Source: Mucilaginibacter rubeus (lineage in GTDB: Bacteria; Bacteroidota; Bacteroidia; Sphingobacteriales; Sphingobacteriaceae). Taken from it: a DNA stretch of 64,000 nucleotides. This document shows, piece by piece, positions 43,532 through 54,033 of the stretch. Under the pieces are notes generated by a model, which saw only the letters and a list, made by a program, of their open reading frames with translations, was not told where the DNA came from and did no database searches. How positions within the stretch are numbered: position 1 is the stretch's first letter; each line of letters begins with the position of its first letter. The stretch spans positions 1,302,001 through 1,366,000 of the forward strand of contig NZ_BMKD01000001.1 in assembly GCF_014643835.1 (NCBI RefSeq). The letters run 5' to 3'. Both the position numbers and the translations under genes were made by a program.

Positions 43532-44776
43532 ATGAATAAACCGGATTTAATTCCAAACCTTTTCCGCACCGAATATCAAAAAATAGTATCGGTGCTCATT
43601 TATCTATTTGGCATCGAATATATTGAAATAGCTGAGGATATTGTAAGCGACACCTTTCTTTCAGCAACCGAACTTTGGGCTACAAAAGGGACCCCCGAAA
43701 ATCCAACAGGTTGGCTCTATACCGTAGCAAAAAACAAAACCCGCAATTATATTAAACGCCACAAGGTTTTTGAAGAGAAACTGGTTGCGGCGTTGAAAAC
43801 AGAAGAAACTGTAAGTAAAGAAATCGAGGTCGATCTATCTGTTAAAAATATAATCGATAGTCAGTTGGCAATGATCTTTACTGTTTGCAATCCGGTTATA
43901 TCAAGCGATTCGCAGGTGGCACTCGCTTTAAACCTGCTTTGCGGCTTTGGCATTCAGGAAATTTCGGCCGCTTTTTTAACCAATAAAGAAGTAGTATACA
44001 AACGGATAAACCGGGCCAAAGAAAAGCTCAAAGAAGCCAAAATAGCGATTGAACAGCCATCGCTTAGCCAGATCACCGCCCGGCTTGATAGCGTTTTAAA
44101 AACCCTTTATCTTTTATATTCTGAAGGATACTACTCTACCTCACAAAATATTCTGTTGCGCAAAGATCTTTGTGAAGAAGCCATGCGCCTCACTTTATTA
44201 CTTGCCGGCAACAACACAACAAACACGCCTGAAGTTAACGCGCTACTGGCCCTGATGAGTTTCCACTCCTCCCGCTTTGATGCCCGGTTAAGCGATGCCG
44301 GCGACGCTATCCTATACCAGGATCAGGACGAAAATTTATGGAACCAGGAATTGATTGAATCGGGCTTATATTTTTTAGACCGATCGTCGCGCGGCGACCA
44401 TTTAAGTAAATATCACTGCGAAGCCGGAATTGCCTATTGGCACACCCGCAAAGCCGATTCGCCTGAAAAGTGGGAGAATATCCTACGGCTGTATGACCAG
44501 CTATTGCTTATAGAATACTCCCCTACCGCCGCGCTTAACCGCGTTTTCGCACTATCAAAAGTAAAAGGAAAACAAAAAGCCATTGCAGAGGCAGAAAAAC
44601 TAAACCTTACAGATAACGTTTTTTACTATTCGTTACTGGGAAACCTGTATACCAACGTTAATGATAGTAAAGCATTGAGCAATTACAAAACTGCTTTGAA
44701 CCTTTCAGCCTCAAATACCGACAAAGCTACGATTCAAAAAAATATCGAACTTTTAAAAATAAAGATGGCTAATTAA
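43532..44776 (+). CDS. ECF42-type RNA polymerase sigma factor
   Basis: 414 residues. Sigma regions 2 and 4 occupy ~1-170 (LFRTEYQKIVSVLIYLFGIE; ENPTGWLYTVAKNKTRNYIK; IQEISAAFLTNKEVVYKRIN). A long C-terminal extension of ~230 residues follows (YLLYSEGYYSTSQNILLRKD; EAGIAYWHTRKADSPEKW; PTAALNRVFALSKVKGKQKA), TPR-like, as in the ECF42 group. This group has no anti-sigma factor and is controlled by its own C-terminal domain and, probably, the DGPF protein encoded 45 bp upstream. Its 3' end overlaps the convergent membrane gene by 8 bases. Confidence 0.94.
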   Translation: MNKPDLIPNLFRTEYQKIVSVLIYLFGIEYIEIAEDIVSDTFLSATELWATKGTPENPTGWLYTVAKNKTRNYIKRHKVFEEKLVAALKTEETVSKEIEVDLSVKNIIDSQLAMIFTVCNPVISSDSQVALALNLLCGFGIQEISAAFLTNKEVVYKRINRAKEKLKEAKIAIEQPSLSQITARLDSVLKTLYLLYSEGYYSTSQNILLRKDLCEEAMRLTLLLAGNNTTNTPEVNALLALMSFHSSRFDARLSDAGDAILYQDQDENLWNQELIESGLYFLDRSSRGDHLSKYHCEAGIAYWHTRKADSPEKWENILRLYDQLLLIEYSPTAALNRVFALSKVKGKQKAIAEAEKLNLTDNVFYYSLLGNLYTNVNDSKALSNYKTALNLSASNTDKATIQKNIELLKIKMAN

Positions 44777-45272
44777 GTCTACCGCCATTTTCGAAATGTC
44801 TTTTAGTTATTAAAGAAATTGGCAAACCAACCAGTACCATGTGCCAGATAACGCTGATGACAACAGCACTTAACTCTACCGGAGCCGGTTGAATTTTGCT
44901 AAACGGGATAATTACCAGGTTCATGAACAGCCAAATGGCAATCCCCAGTAAAAGCCCCGAAATAACAGGCCATTTTCTTAACGGGCTTATTACAGGGTAC
45001 AGGTAAAAATAAACTGCGGCGATAACGAATGCTATCATTAAATGCAATAATGTACCGATAATAACCGTGGTGGTGCCTCCCGAAAATGCTTCAGCGCCAT
45101 AAATCGCGCTCGCGATGTATTGCATAACCTGTGCCGGGCTCAGTCCCAGCTTGAAATAAAATACTACCGATGCTGCCATGCTATCCAAAATGCCGGCAAT
45201 GATTCCCGCTGTTAATATTGTGCGGGCAGCACCTATTTTTTGTTCGGTGTCTGCCAGGATGTTTTGTCTCAT
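44769..45272 (-). CDS. Four-helix membrane protein (YagU/DUF1440-like)
   Basis: 167 residues with four predicted helices: ILTAGIIAGILDSMAASVVF, TLLHLMIAFVIAAVYFYLYP, ISGLLLGIAIWLFMNLVIIP and AVVISVIWHMVLVGLPISLI. The pattern (GIIAG-x-LD at the start, then a pair of helices) resembles YagU/DUF1440 inner-membrane proteins. The function is unknown. It overlaps the convergent ECF42 gene by 8 bases. Confidence 0.7.
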   Translation of the reverse strand: MRQNILADTEQKIGAARTILTAGIIAGILDSMAASVVFYFKLGLSPAQVMQYIASAIYGAEAFSGGTTTVIIGTLLHLMIAFVIAAVYFYLYPVISPLRKWPVISGLLLGIAIWLFMNLVIIPFSKIQPAPVELSAVVISVIWHMVLVGLPISLITKRHFENGGRLN

Positions 45273-45573
45273 ATCCGTTTTAGTTGAATTGAAAACCTAA
45301 CAACAACCGACATTTTATTTTTGGACAACCGCATTGTTTTTTTCACGACGAATTTCTGCCCGGGCTACTTATTTCAGATGCAGCAGAAGGAATATAGCTA
45401 AAAGGAGTTAGGCGTTATTTGGTGGCAGAAGTCACAGCCGGGCGGTATTTCGTTCGTGTGCTATACCCCTTATCCCATCAATACACTTACCATTAAGCGT
45501 TTATCATAACTGGCATAGTTTTATATAAATCCAAATTGGCTTTTAACCTTTCGGTAAAGTCATTTTAAATTAT
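45273..45573. other. Intergenic region before the first activator gene
   Basis: No gene is seen. It holds one ATTTCG half-site (45447-45452) and a TGGCAT (45511-45516), but no partner half-site and no -12 GC/GT at the right spacing, so I do not call a sigma-54 promoter. The promoters of both divergent genes must lie here. Confidence 0.35.
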
Positions 45574-47178
45574 ATGAAAGATACAAGTACCGAATATTTC
45601 ACAGACGATATGATCACAGTGGCAGAAGACATGGAGGCTGCTGAACCTGTAACCGAACAAGAATGGGAAACCACACTCCTGCTTGATTTTGGTAACGCAA
45701 TAGCTGCCGTAAGGAGTAAGGAAGATCTTTTTGATACCGTAAAGTTGTTTTTGCGAAGATTAAATATACTTCGGGGATATGCCATCAGAATGATTAACGA
45801 TGATGGCAAAACCATGAGTACCTATGTACATGACCGTGCCGTTACCACTCCTGATGATCCCCTGATACTTGAGGTGGCCAAAGCGCGCTATCCTATTAAA
45901 GATGGGATACAGGATAGGGTGTTAAATAGCGACACACCCGTTTTTTTAATAGTTGATGAAGAGATTGCGCGAGGCCACGATGCAGGGTATCTGCATTTTT
46001 GGAAAAGTGTGGGCTTTGTAAAAGTAGCCGGAATGCCTTTGCAAACAGCCTCCCGAAAATGGGGTATTTTATGGCTGGCCATGGAAGAAATCAACATTCA
46101 GCTTGTTGAAAGCCTTTGTTCGCTGATATCAATTGCCATATCAAACATCAAAACCAACGAACAAATCCTCATTCTTAAAGAAAAACTGGAACAAGAAAAC
46201 CAATACCTTAACGAGCAGCTTAGCAATAGCTATAGTGCCGAAATTGTGGGGCAACATCCTGCAATGCACAATGTATACAAACTCATATCTCGGGTTGCGG
46301 GTGCAAGCTCTTCGGTATTGATACTGGGCGAAACCGGTACAGGAAAAGAACTTATTGCAAGGGCCATACATCAGGCTTCTCCCCGAAACAACAAATTAAT
46401 GATCAAGATCAATTGTGCGGCAATGCCGGCAAACCTCATAGAGAGCGAACTCTTCGGTCACGAAAAAGGATCGTTCACCGGCGCGTTTGAACGTCGCATA
46501 GGCAAATTTGAACAGGCACACAACAGTACGCTATTTTTAGATGAAATAGGTGAGCTCCCGTTAGAGTTACAGGTAAAACTATTAAGGGTTATCCAGGAAC
46601 GTGAGTTTGAACGGATAGGCGGAAAAAACACCATTAAAATTGATGTAAGGATAATAGCAGCCACCAACAGGAATCTTGAAGAAGAGGTAGAGGCCGGCAG
46701 GTTCCGTGCCGATCTTTATTACCGTTTAAATGTTTTCCCCATTCAGCTACCGGCCTTAAGGGAACGCAAAGAAGACCTTATTCCCTTAGCCAACTTTTTT
46801 ATCAGCCGCTACAGCAGGCAAACCGGCATAGCGGTAAAAGGCATGACTGCCGAAGTAGCCCGCACTTTGCAAGACTATGACTGGCCGGGTAATGTACGCG
46901 AACTTGAACACTTGATTGAACGCAGCATCCTGCTCACAAACGATAACAAGCTAAGAGACGTTCATCTTCCGGGAATTAAAATAGATCAATCTGTTCAAGA
47001 CGACGCTCCGCCATTAACCATGGAAAGCAGGGAGCGCTATCACATAATTGGCACGTTAAAACGCTGCAGCGGAAAAATAGGCGGCGAAGGCGGAGCCGCC
47101 GAGATATTAGATATTCCGTCAACCACACTTCATTCAAAAATGAGAAGGCTGAAGATCACAAAAAAAGAATACAAGTAA
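45574..47178 (+). CDS. Sigma-54-dependent activator, one GAF domain
   Basis: 534 residues. The N-terminal GAF domain (~25-210; [40 protein letters not shown]) is followed by a short coiled coil and the AAA+ core: Walker [10 protein letters not shown] near 252, GSFTGA in the sigma-54-contacting loop, [10 protein letters not shown] Walker B, and the arginine finger region. The Fis-type helix-turn-helix ends the protein ([20 protein letters not shown]). There is no receiver domain, so a small ligand of the GAF domain is the likely signal. It directly follows the module at 41496-44776 and is in tandem with a second activator. Confidence 0.95.
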   Translation: MKDTSTEYFTDDMITVAEDMEAAEPVTEQEWETTLLLDFGNAIAAVRSKEDLFDTVKLFLRRLNILRGYAIRMINDDGKTMSTYVHDRAVTTPDDPLILEVAKARYPIKDGIQDRVLNSDTPVFLIVDEEIARGHDAGYLHFWKSVGFVKVAGMPLQTASRKWGILWLAMEEINIQLVESLCSLISIAISNIKTNEQILILKEKLEQENQYLNEQLSNSYSAEIVGQHPAMHNVYKLISRVAGASSSVLILGETGTGKELIARAIHQASPRNNKLMIKINCAAMPANLIESELFGHEKGSFTGAFERRIGKFEQAHNSTLFLDEIGELPLELQVKLLRVIQEREFERIGGKNTIKIDVRIIAATNRNLEEEVEAGRFRADLYYRLNVFPIQLPALRERKEDLIPLANFFISRYSRQTGIAVKGMTAEVARTLQDYDWPGNVRELEHLIERSILLTNDNKLRDVHLPGIKIDQSVQDDAPPLTMESRERYHIIGTLKRCSGKIGGEGGAAEILDIPSTTLHSKMRRLKITKKEYK

Positions 47179-47249
47179 CATCCCCTTTTTGACGGCGAAC
47201 AGGGTAAAAAGGGATCTTAGACAAATAAAAAAAAGAAAAAGGAGGCTAA

Positions 47250-49334
47250 ATGCTAATGGAAAGTGAAGACGAACGGGACGAGATAATACTTTTGTTAAAA
47301 TGCGAACTGGCAAAAGTTAAAACGCAGGCGCAATTAATGGTAGCGATCGACAAAACCTTAAAAAAACTGGTAAACTTTAGCCAGGCCACATTGCTGTCAT
47401 GCCAGGAAGATGAAAGTACTTACCGGATCTTTTTTATGGATAAGGCCTCTGGTGGCTCTACTGGATATTCAAGCTATAATGAGATCATATCCTGTTCGTA
47501 TTCGTTTTGCGACGATTTATCCGGGTTTATTTCAAAAGCTGATAAAGCACAAATTTTCGATATCCGCACATTTAACTTAGCCGTAGCACCTCAATGGCTT
47601 AAGTTAAACTACGCGTCGGGAGCCCGTGAACTCATTGTAAAAAACCTGCCCGGTGCCGGGGATACTAAACATACTCTTATCCTCTTTGCAGATAAGTTAA
47701 ACTCGCTTACAGATACACATATACAGTATGTAGAAACAATAGCAGGGCAAATCGGCAAAGCCATTAATAACATCGCTGCCCACGAAGCTGTATTATACAA
47801 AGAACACAACAAAGCATGCCTGCTTAAATTTGCTACTGACCTTGCTGCTGTCAAAAAAAAGGGGGATCTGGAAGTCGCTATTTTTAATATTCTGGATCAA
47901 CTTATAGGCATAAAGCTATCTATGATCAGGCTAATAGAAGATGATGGAATTACTTTAGTTCCTTATCTATATGATAAAAACGCCGTTTTTAAAGATGAAG
48001 AGCTATTTAAACAACTATTGGCAAAAAATATAACTATCGACGAACCTATTTCGGCCAGAGTACTGGATAGTGATGAGCCCGTTATATTTAATATCGAAGC
48101 TGAGCAAAAGAGTGGCAACAGCAGCCCGTATATAACCCTTTGGAAAAAGGCGGGTAAAAAACATATGTACGGCGCCCGTCTATGTATTGGGAATGAAAAT
48201 ATAGGAACACTTTGGCTGTTGATAAACGAACTGAATACCCATCTGTTGAAAGGCCTTTGCTCACAAATATCGGTAGCCATATTCAACATCAAAGCCAACG
48301 AACGGTTATTGGCCTATCAAAAGCAACTGGAAACGGAAAATGATCATTTGAAAGAACAGATCAAAACCATCCACAATTTTTCGGAGATAATTGGTATCAG
48401 CCTGCGAATGCAAAAGGTTTACCAGTTGATGTCGCGGGTGGCCGATTCAAATTCAACAGTGCTTATTTTAGGAGAGACCGGTACCGGGAAGGAACTGATT
48501 GCGCGTGGGATTCATGACGCCTCGCCCCGGAAAAACAAATTTATGATAAAAGTAAACTGCGCTGCTCTTCCGCCCAATCTCATCGAGAGCGAGCTTTTTG
48601 GTCATGAAAAAGGATCGTTTACCGGTGCTTTTGAACAACGGATAGGCAAGTTTGAGCTGGCCAATAACAGCACTTTATTTTTGGATGAAATTGGTGAACT
48701 ACCGCTGGAGCTGCAGGTTAAATTACTCCGTGTTATCCAGGAGCGGGAGTTTGAACGCGTAGGCGGAAAAAGCACAATAAAAGTTAATATGAGGATAATA
48801 GCAGCAACTAACCGCAACCTGGAAAAAGAGGTAGTGGCAGGTAAATTCCGATCTGATCTGTATTACAGGCTTAATGTATTTCCAATCAATTTACCATCAT
48901 TACGTGAACGGGTCGAAGACATACCCCCATTGGCAAACTTCTTCCTCAATAAATATAGCAGGCTTACAGGATACAAAGTTGGCTCAATAGCACCCAAAGT
49001 TTTGCAGCAATTGAAATCGTATTTATGGCCGGGAAACGTACGGGAGCTGGAGCACATTATTGAAAGAAGCGTTTTAATGACAACCGGCAACGTATTGCGG
49101 GAGGTACATTTGCCAAACACAAAACAAAGCGATAACCAGGCCATCCCCCATTTTAATCAAACTATCGAGGAGATGGAACGAAACCATATTATTAATATCC
49201 TGAAACAATGCGAGGGCAAAATTTCAGGAGCGGGCGGTGCGGCCGGGGTATTGGCTATTCAACCAACCACCCTGCATTCTAAAATGCGAAAATTAAATAT
49301 CGCTAAAAGGGAATACATGAACCATGCACAGTAA
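47250..49334 (+). CDS. Sigma-54-dependent activator, two GAF domains
   Basis: 694 residues. GAF 1 spans ~15-180 (LAVAPQWLKLNYASGARELI) and GAF 2 ~185-350 (LLKFATDLAAVKKKGDLEVA; ISARVLDSDEPVIFNIEAEQ). The AAA+ core has Walker A GETGTGKE near 408, the GSFTGA loop and [20 protein letters not shown], and a Fis-type helix-turn-helix closes the protein. It is highly similar to its neighbours in the core and differs mainly by one added GAF. It lies 71 bp after the first activator gene, with AGGAGG at 47240-47245 just before ATG 47250 (or ATG 47256). It is followed by a terminator at 49346. Confidence 0.95.
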   Translation: MLMESEDERDEIILLLKCELAKVKTQAQLMVAIDKTLKKLVNFSQATLLSCQEDESTYRIFFMDKASGGSTGYSSYNEIISCSYSFCDDLSGFISKADKAQIFDIRTFNLAVAPQWLKLNYASGARELIVKNLPGAGDTKHTLILFADKLNSLTDTHIQYVETIAGQIGKAINNIAAHEAVLYKEHNKACLLKFATDLAAVKKKGDLEVAIFNILDQLIGIKLSMIRLIEDDGITLVPYLYDKNAVFKDEELFKQLLAKNITIDEPISARVLDSDEPVIFNIEAEQKSGNSSPYITLWKKAGKKHMYGARLCIGNENIGTLWLLINELNTHLLKGLCSQISVAIFNIKANERLLAYQKQLETENDHLKEQIKTIHNFSEIIGISLRMQKVYQLMSRVADSNSTVLILGETGTGKELIARGIHDASPRKNKFMIKVNCAALPPNLIESELFGHEKGSFTGAFEQRIGKFELANNSTLFLDEIGELPLELQVKLLRVIQEREFERVGGKSTIKVNMRIIAATNRNLEKEVVAGKFRSDLYYRLNVFPINLPSLRERVEDIPPLANFFLNKYSRLTGYKVGSIAPKVLQQLKSYLWPGNVRELEHIIERSVLMTTGNVLREVHLPNTKQSDNQAIPHFNQTIEEMERNHIINILKQCEGKISGAGGAAGVLAIQPTTLHSKMRKLNIAKREYMNHAQ

Positions 49335-49345
49335 GCTAATAGAAA

Positions 49346-49382
49346 AAAGGGATTCACTATTTGAATAAATGAATCCCTTTAG
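49346..49382 (+). terminator. Terminator after the activator pair
   Basis: An 11-bp stem, AAAGGGATTCA/TGAATCCCTTT, with a 13-base loop begins 11 bp after the stop of the second activator. The T-run is only the three T that end the stem. Confidence 0.6.
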
Positions 49383-49526
49383 CGCGTGCATATTGAAGGT
49401 TCAAAGGTAAGAGCCCAGCCCGCCTCCCTAAATCAACGCTAATATTTTGGTACCGGTCAATTATAGCCTTTTAATTATCGTAAAACTGCTCCGTTAAATT
49501 TCGCCACCATTTATTAATCGGTACAT

Positions 49527-50267
49527 TTAGCTAACGGATATGCCACCATCAACAGGCAACACCACCCCGGTAACCCAATTGGATCCTGAATCGATCAATA
49601 GCGCTGTATTAGCTACAATATCTTCAACATCTCCTCTTTTTTGTAAGGGGATAGTTTTTGCTTCACTTTGCTGGATAGCGAGTATAATATCTGCCGAAAG
49701 GCCGGCATTTTCTAAAACGGGGGTATCTGTAGGGCCGGGTGCAACTCAATTTACACGAATGCCGAGCGGTGCCAGTTCCAAAGCCCATATCTTTGTAAGC
49801 ATGTTAAGGCCGCTTTTTGCCGAGCCGTAAGCGCTAAGCTGAGCGTAAGCTTTTATACCATGGCTACTGCTTACGTTAATGATTTGCCCTTTGGTGGCAG
49901 ATAAAAATGGCACACAACCCGCAGCGAGTAAGCTTGGAGCTATCAGGTGAACCTGGTACATCTCTTCTAACTGGTCCCTGCTTATTTCGGGCAAGGGTGT
50001 AAGGGCCACATGGCCTGCATTGTTTACCAGCACGTCAAGTTTGCCGTTCCATTCATCTTTTATGAAATCGATGACTTTGTTTTCCTGTGCGTTTTTCAGG
50101 CTATCGTATACGATGGTATAAATGCCGGGTAACTCTGCCGCCAGTTTTGATAACTTAGCGTTGTTTCGGCCGGTTGTCAATACCCGCCAGCCTTTGTTAT
50201 AAAAATATTTGGCAAGCCCCTCTCCTATACCCGAAGATCCTCCTGTTATTACAATGTTCTTTTGCAT
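49527..50267 (-). pseudogene. SDR oxidoreductase with one in-frame TGA
   Basis: A full-length classical short-chain dehydrogenase (246 codons) apart from one stop. It has ITGGSSGIGEGLAKYFYNKG (cofactor loop), NNAGHV, the Ser in INVSSSHG and the Tyr/Lys pair in YGSAKSGLNM. Then IRVN is followed by TGA (49746-49748) and the same frame continues VAPGPTDTPVLENAGL, QKRGDVEDIVANTALLIDSG and SNWVTGVVLPVDGGI to a TAA at 49527. Most SDRs have Cys, Ser or Thr at this point, so TGC/TGT to TGA is the simple explanation. Either a fresh pseudogene, a sequencing error, or read-through. Confidence 0.85.
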
Positions 50268-50318
50268 TTTTTGTGTATCTAAAATTGTGTTCTAATTATT
50301 CATTTGAGTCCCTTACAA

Positions 50319-51173
50319 TCATGCAACCGCGTTAAAAGGACGCTGGAAATGAAGCCTGAATGTTTGCGGAGCAGTTTTAACCTGTTTACTAAAAAAACGG
50401 ATAAAATAAGAAGGATCATCATAACCAAGTTTATAGCCAATTTCCTTTACCGAGAGATGCGTGTAAACCAAAAGCCGTTTAGCTTCCAGTATTATCCGTC
50501 TCTTGATTATTTCATTGGGTGTGTAGCAGCTGTGTTTACAAATCCGTTTATTCAATGCTTTTGCACTGATATTTAAAATATTAGCATACGATGCCACATC
50601 GTGGTGTTTAAAAAAATTGCGCTCAACTAACTGGATAAAGAACCTGCAAAAAACCGAATCGTGCTGAGCAGATAGAATATCCGGCCCCTGAATACGCTGG
50701 CAAATACGTGCAGCCTTAATGACGATCTGTTTTAATAAAACCCGGACCATTTCTTCCAGGTTAATATCATTTTGGGTTATCTCCTGCCTTACCTCGTCAA
50801 AAATAGATAAGATGATGTCTGCATCCACAGTGCTAAGTGCTATACCAGATACCTTTTGAACTTTATCAAAAAGCAGTTCATCGCAGGCTATTTCCTGGCT
50901 ATGCAGGCTTACTCCATAAAGATCCTGATCATAGTATATGATGCTGCCCCTGAAGCCTTCAGAAAGCTTGAGCATTTGCGCGGCAGTTACAAAAACAATC
51001 CCGTCCTGTTGTACCAAAACATCTGTAAAATCAATACTCAACCTGCTTCCATGCCTTACATACACTATCTTAATAAAATCCCTGAGCTGATCGATGAACT
51101 GGTCGGACTGGTTTCGCCCCTGAAAATCCAGGATCCCAAATCTGTTAAAGGCTTTTTGTTTAAAGTGTTCCAT
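50319..51173 (-). CDS. AraC-family transcriptional regulator
   Basis: 284 residues from ATG 51173 (MEHFKQKAFNRFGILDFQGR); the longer frame upstream has no similarity. The N-terminal part is a cupin-like sensing domain (IVFVTAAQMLKLSEGFRGSI). The C-terminal ~100 residues are the double helix-turn-helix: YANILNISAKALNKRICKHS, YTPNEIIKRRIILEAKRLLV and LSVKEIGYKLGYDDPSYFIR, ending in FFSKQVKTAPQTFR. It lies directly upstream of the SDR gene on the same strand and probably regulates it. Confidence 0.93.
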   Translation of the reverse strand: MEHFKQKAFNRFGILDFQGRNQSDQFIDQLRDFIKIVYVRHGSRLSIDFTDVLVQQDGIVFVTAAQMLKLSEGFRGSIIYYDQDLYGVSLHSQEIACDELLFDKVQKVSGIALSTVDADIILSIFDEVRQEITQNDINLEEMVRVLLKQIVIKAARICQRIQGPDILSAQHDSVFCRFFIQLVERNFFKHHDVASYANILNISAKALNKRICKHSCYTPNEIIKRRIILEAKRLLVYTHLSVKEIGYKLGYDDPSYFIRFFSKQVKTAPQTFRLHFQRPFNAVA

Positions 51174-51339
51174 CTTAATAATCCATACCGGCAGCAATGC
51201 CGCTCTGCCTAATGGATTACAATCAATATACCATGAATTAAATAATTGACTATCAGAACAATAAACAACAACCACCTTCCACCGCACACCTAATACAGCG
51301 GATTAAAAAGTACTTTAACGATATTGCGAGCAATCGCTG

Positions 51340-54033
51340 TCAGGAGGCTTGCGACAAATAATCCGTTTTGGAGATCTTCAGCTTTTTCATTTTAGCATGT
51401 AAGGTAGTTGAAGGCGTACCCAACACATCCGCAGCCCCGCCTGATCCTGCTATTTTCCCCCCGCATATTTTGAGTGTTTGAATGATGTGGGCACGCTCAA
51501 TTTCTTCGAGCGTTTGATTAACTGACAGGTCTTTTCCAAAACGGGTTTTAGGTAGGTAGATCTCCCTCAACGTGCTGCCGTTGGTTAACAAAACGCTTCG
51601 CTCCAGCAGGTGCTCAAGCTCCCTGACATTACCTGGCCATTGGTAACTTTTCAGCTCCTGCATTACTTTGGCTGATATAGATGTCACTTTCATGCCGGTA
51701 TTTTTACAGTGGCGGGCAAGGAAGTAATTGGCCAGCGGAGCTATATCCGCAATCCGTTTGCGCAAAGGCGGCAGACTGATGGGGAAAACATTAAGCCGGT
51801 AATAAAGGTCGGCCCTGAACCGGCCTGCATTTACTTCTTCTTCCAGGTTGCGGTTGGTGGCCGCTATGATCCGTACATCAACCTTAATGGTAGTTTTACC
51901 GCCTATCCGCTCAAATTCGCGCTCCTGAATAACCCGCAGTAGTTTTACCTGCAATTCTAAAGGCAACTCGCCTATCTCATCTAAAAACAAAGTGCTGTTA
52001 TGCGCCTGTTCAAATTTACCGATCCGCCTTTCAAGCGCGCCGGTAAATGCGCCTCTTTCATGGCCGAAAAGTTCGCTTTCAATCAGGTTGGCAGGAAGAG
52101 CGGCACAGTTAACTTTTACCATTAACTTATCCTTTCGCGGTGAGCTTTTGTGAACTCCCCGTGCTACTAATTCCTTGCCTGTCCCGGTTTCGCCCATCAG
52201 CAATACCGTTGAATTTGTTTTGGCTACAATCGACATCAACTGATAAACCTGTTGCATTTCAGGGCCGCTACCAACAATTTCGGCAGAATTATAAATGGTG
52301 TTTATCTGTTCTTTCAGGTGATCGTTTTCAACCTCCAGCATACTTTTATAGGTAATAAGCTGCTCGTTAACCAATACATTCGAAATAGCGGTAGAGATCT
52401 GCGCGCAAATTCCTTTCAATATGGCAAGGTTAACCACATCCGTTTCCATAAAAAGAATGCCGAGATCTTTACTTCCTGTTCGTAATGCTACACCAATCAT
52501 TTTCCGCAGCCCCATATCGCTCCAGGTACGAACGTATTGTGGAACTACCGGGCGCCTCATTTCCTGATCGGTGATAAAAAGAATTGGTTCGGTGCTCCGC
52601 AACACCTTATCCTGTATCCCATCCTTAATATCAAACCTGGTCGCGATCATTTGCTTAAACCCCGGGGCATTTTTAAAAATAGTAGTGCTGTCATAAACAT
52701 ACGAACTGGTTGTCCCCCCCTCGTTATCGATAAGCCTAATGATATAGCCCTTTACCGAGCTTAGCTTTTTTACCGCCTTTTCTACAGCTACAGAAAAATC
52801 GTGTTTGCTGCGCACTGCAGCGATATCATGGCTAAAATCCAACAGGAAAGATTTTTCTCTTTCCTTATTCATGATCTCCTCGTTGGCAGCAATGTTACTT
52901 GCCGCCGTAAATAACTGACTGGAAATACGTTCAACAATATTCAATGCCGCAGCATCAAATGTTCCCTTTTTGTCGGCAAATAAAATAAGGCTTAACTCAA
53001 GTTCGGTTTTACCGGGCAGCAAGTTGATCACCATTTCGCGGGCACCGGCAGCATAGTTTAGTTTAAACCAGAGCGGAACTTTATTGAGATCAAAAGTAGT
53101 CATATCAAGCACCACAGGGCCATCACAGCCCGATGCTGCGCTATAAATGCCATCATTAACCGGATTTGCGCTCTCAAGGGCTGCAACGTGCCGGGGGAAT
53201 TTTTTCGTGGGCGAATCCGGATCAGTTACATATACACTGTAGTTTTCTCCTGCCTCATCGAGGATGGTCATTACATTATGTGTAAACTTTACAAGCTTTT
53301 TAAGGCCGGTATTAACAACGGTAAGTAAATCTTTTCTATGCCGTACGGTTGCCAGGTTATTGCTTATATCCAGTAAAACCTCATTTACCCACTCTTTAAA
53401 TTCAATTTCTTCATTTATTTTAATGTTTGATACCGCGCTGGAAAGCTGGGAGCTTATCATCGATATGAAAGCCTTAAAATCGTCAGAAAAAGCCCCGATA
53501 CGGTCTGAATACATCAAAACATGCCCGATAGTTTCCATTTTACTTTTTAGCGGAACTATCATTGCTTCTTTTATCCCGCATTCGTAATTCACTTTTAAAA
53601 AGCCGGGAATACCGGGTTTATGTATAATATCGTCCAATAAAAATGATACCGGCATATCAGAACCATGCGCCTGGCCTATAAACGGATCGTCAAGAAAAAA
53701 ACGTGAGGCGAGCAATGACGGCAACTCGTCACGATGCTTGATCTGTAGCGCCTCCCTGTCAATTAAAAAAGGATAATAGGTTTGCTGCTGCTTATCAACC
53801 AGTGATACAACCGCGTGTGTAAAGTAAAACAGGCTTTTAAGCCTTGATGAAAAAACCGTAATTAAATCTATCTTGGTTCTTACCTGGGTGATATCATTAC
53901 TTAACTCCAGCAATACCTCCTTCTCATTTTCATAACACCGCACGTGCTTTTTAAGTACTTTGAGAAAATTCTTTTTGTCTGTCAACTGATTTTCGAAATC
54001 ATCAATCACTGTTAAAAATCCTGGCTTTTCCAT
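51340..54033 (-). CDS. Sigma-54-dependent activator, three GAF domains
   Basis: 897 residues from ATG 54033 ([13 protein letters not shown]). Three GAF domains lie at ~30-200, ~210-390 and ~400-580. The third is closest to the single GAF of the activator at 45574 ([20 protein letters not shown]) and the second to GAF 1 of the activator at 47250 ([20 protein letters not shown]). The AAA+ core has Walker A GETGTGKE near 613, the canonical GAFTGA (the two relatives have GSFTGA) and [10 protein letters not shown]. The Fis-type helix-turn-helix ends at the C-terminus. No receiver domain. It is alone in its transcription unit. Confidence 0.95.
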   Translation of the reverse strand: MEKPGFLTVIDDFENQLTDKKNFLKVLKKHVRCYENEKEVLLELSNDITQVRTKIDLITVFSSRLKSLFYFTHAVVSLVDKQQQTYYPFLIDREALQIKHRDELPSLLASRFFLDDPFIGQAHGSDMPVSFLLDDIIHKPGIPGFLKVNYECGIKEAMIVPLKSKMETIGHVLMYSDRIGAFSDDFKAFISMISSQLSSAVSNIKINEEIEFKEWVNEVLLDISNNLATVRHRKDLLTVVNTGLKKLVKFTHNVMTILDEAGENYSVYVTDPDSPTKKFPRHVAALESANPVNDGIYSAASGCDGPVVLDMTTFDLNKVPLWFKLNYAAGAREMVINLLPGKTELELSLILFADKKGTFDAAALNIVERISSQLFTAASNIAANEEIMNKEREKSFLLDFSHDIAAVRSKHDFSVAVEKAVKKLSSVKGYIIRLIDNEGGTTSSYVYDSTTIFKNAPGFKQMIATRFDIKDGIQDKVLRSTEPILFITDQEMRRPVVPQYVRTWSDMGLRKMIGVALRTGSKDLGILFMETDVVNLAILKGICAQISTAISNVLVNEQLITYKSMLEVENDHLKEQINTIYNSAEIVGSGPEMQQVYQLMSIVAKTNSTVLLMGETGTGKELVARGVHKSSPRKDKLMVKVNCAALPANLIESELFGHERGAFTGALERRIGKFEQAHNSTLFLDEIGELPLELQVKLLRVIQEREFERIGGKTTIKVDVRIIAATNRNLEEEVNAGRFRADLYYRLNVFPISLPPLRKRIADIAPLANYFLARHCKNTGMKVTSISAKVMQELKSYQWPGNVRELEHLLERSVLLTNGSTLREIYLPKTRFGKDLSVNQTLEEIERAHIIQTLKICGGKIAGSGGAADVLGTPSTTLHAKMKKLKISKTDYLSQAS

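Noticed and set aside
45511-45525. TGGCATAGTTTTATA upstream of the first activator as a fourth sigma-54 promoter
   Set aside because: No GC or GT ten bases after the GG and no paired dyad, only a lone ATTTCG.
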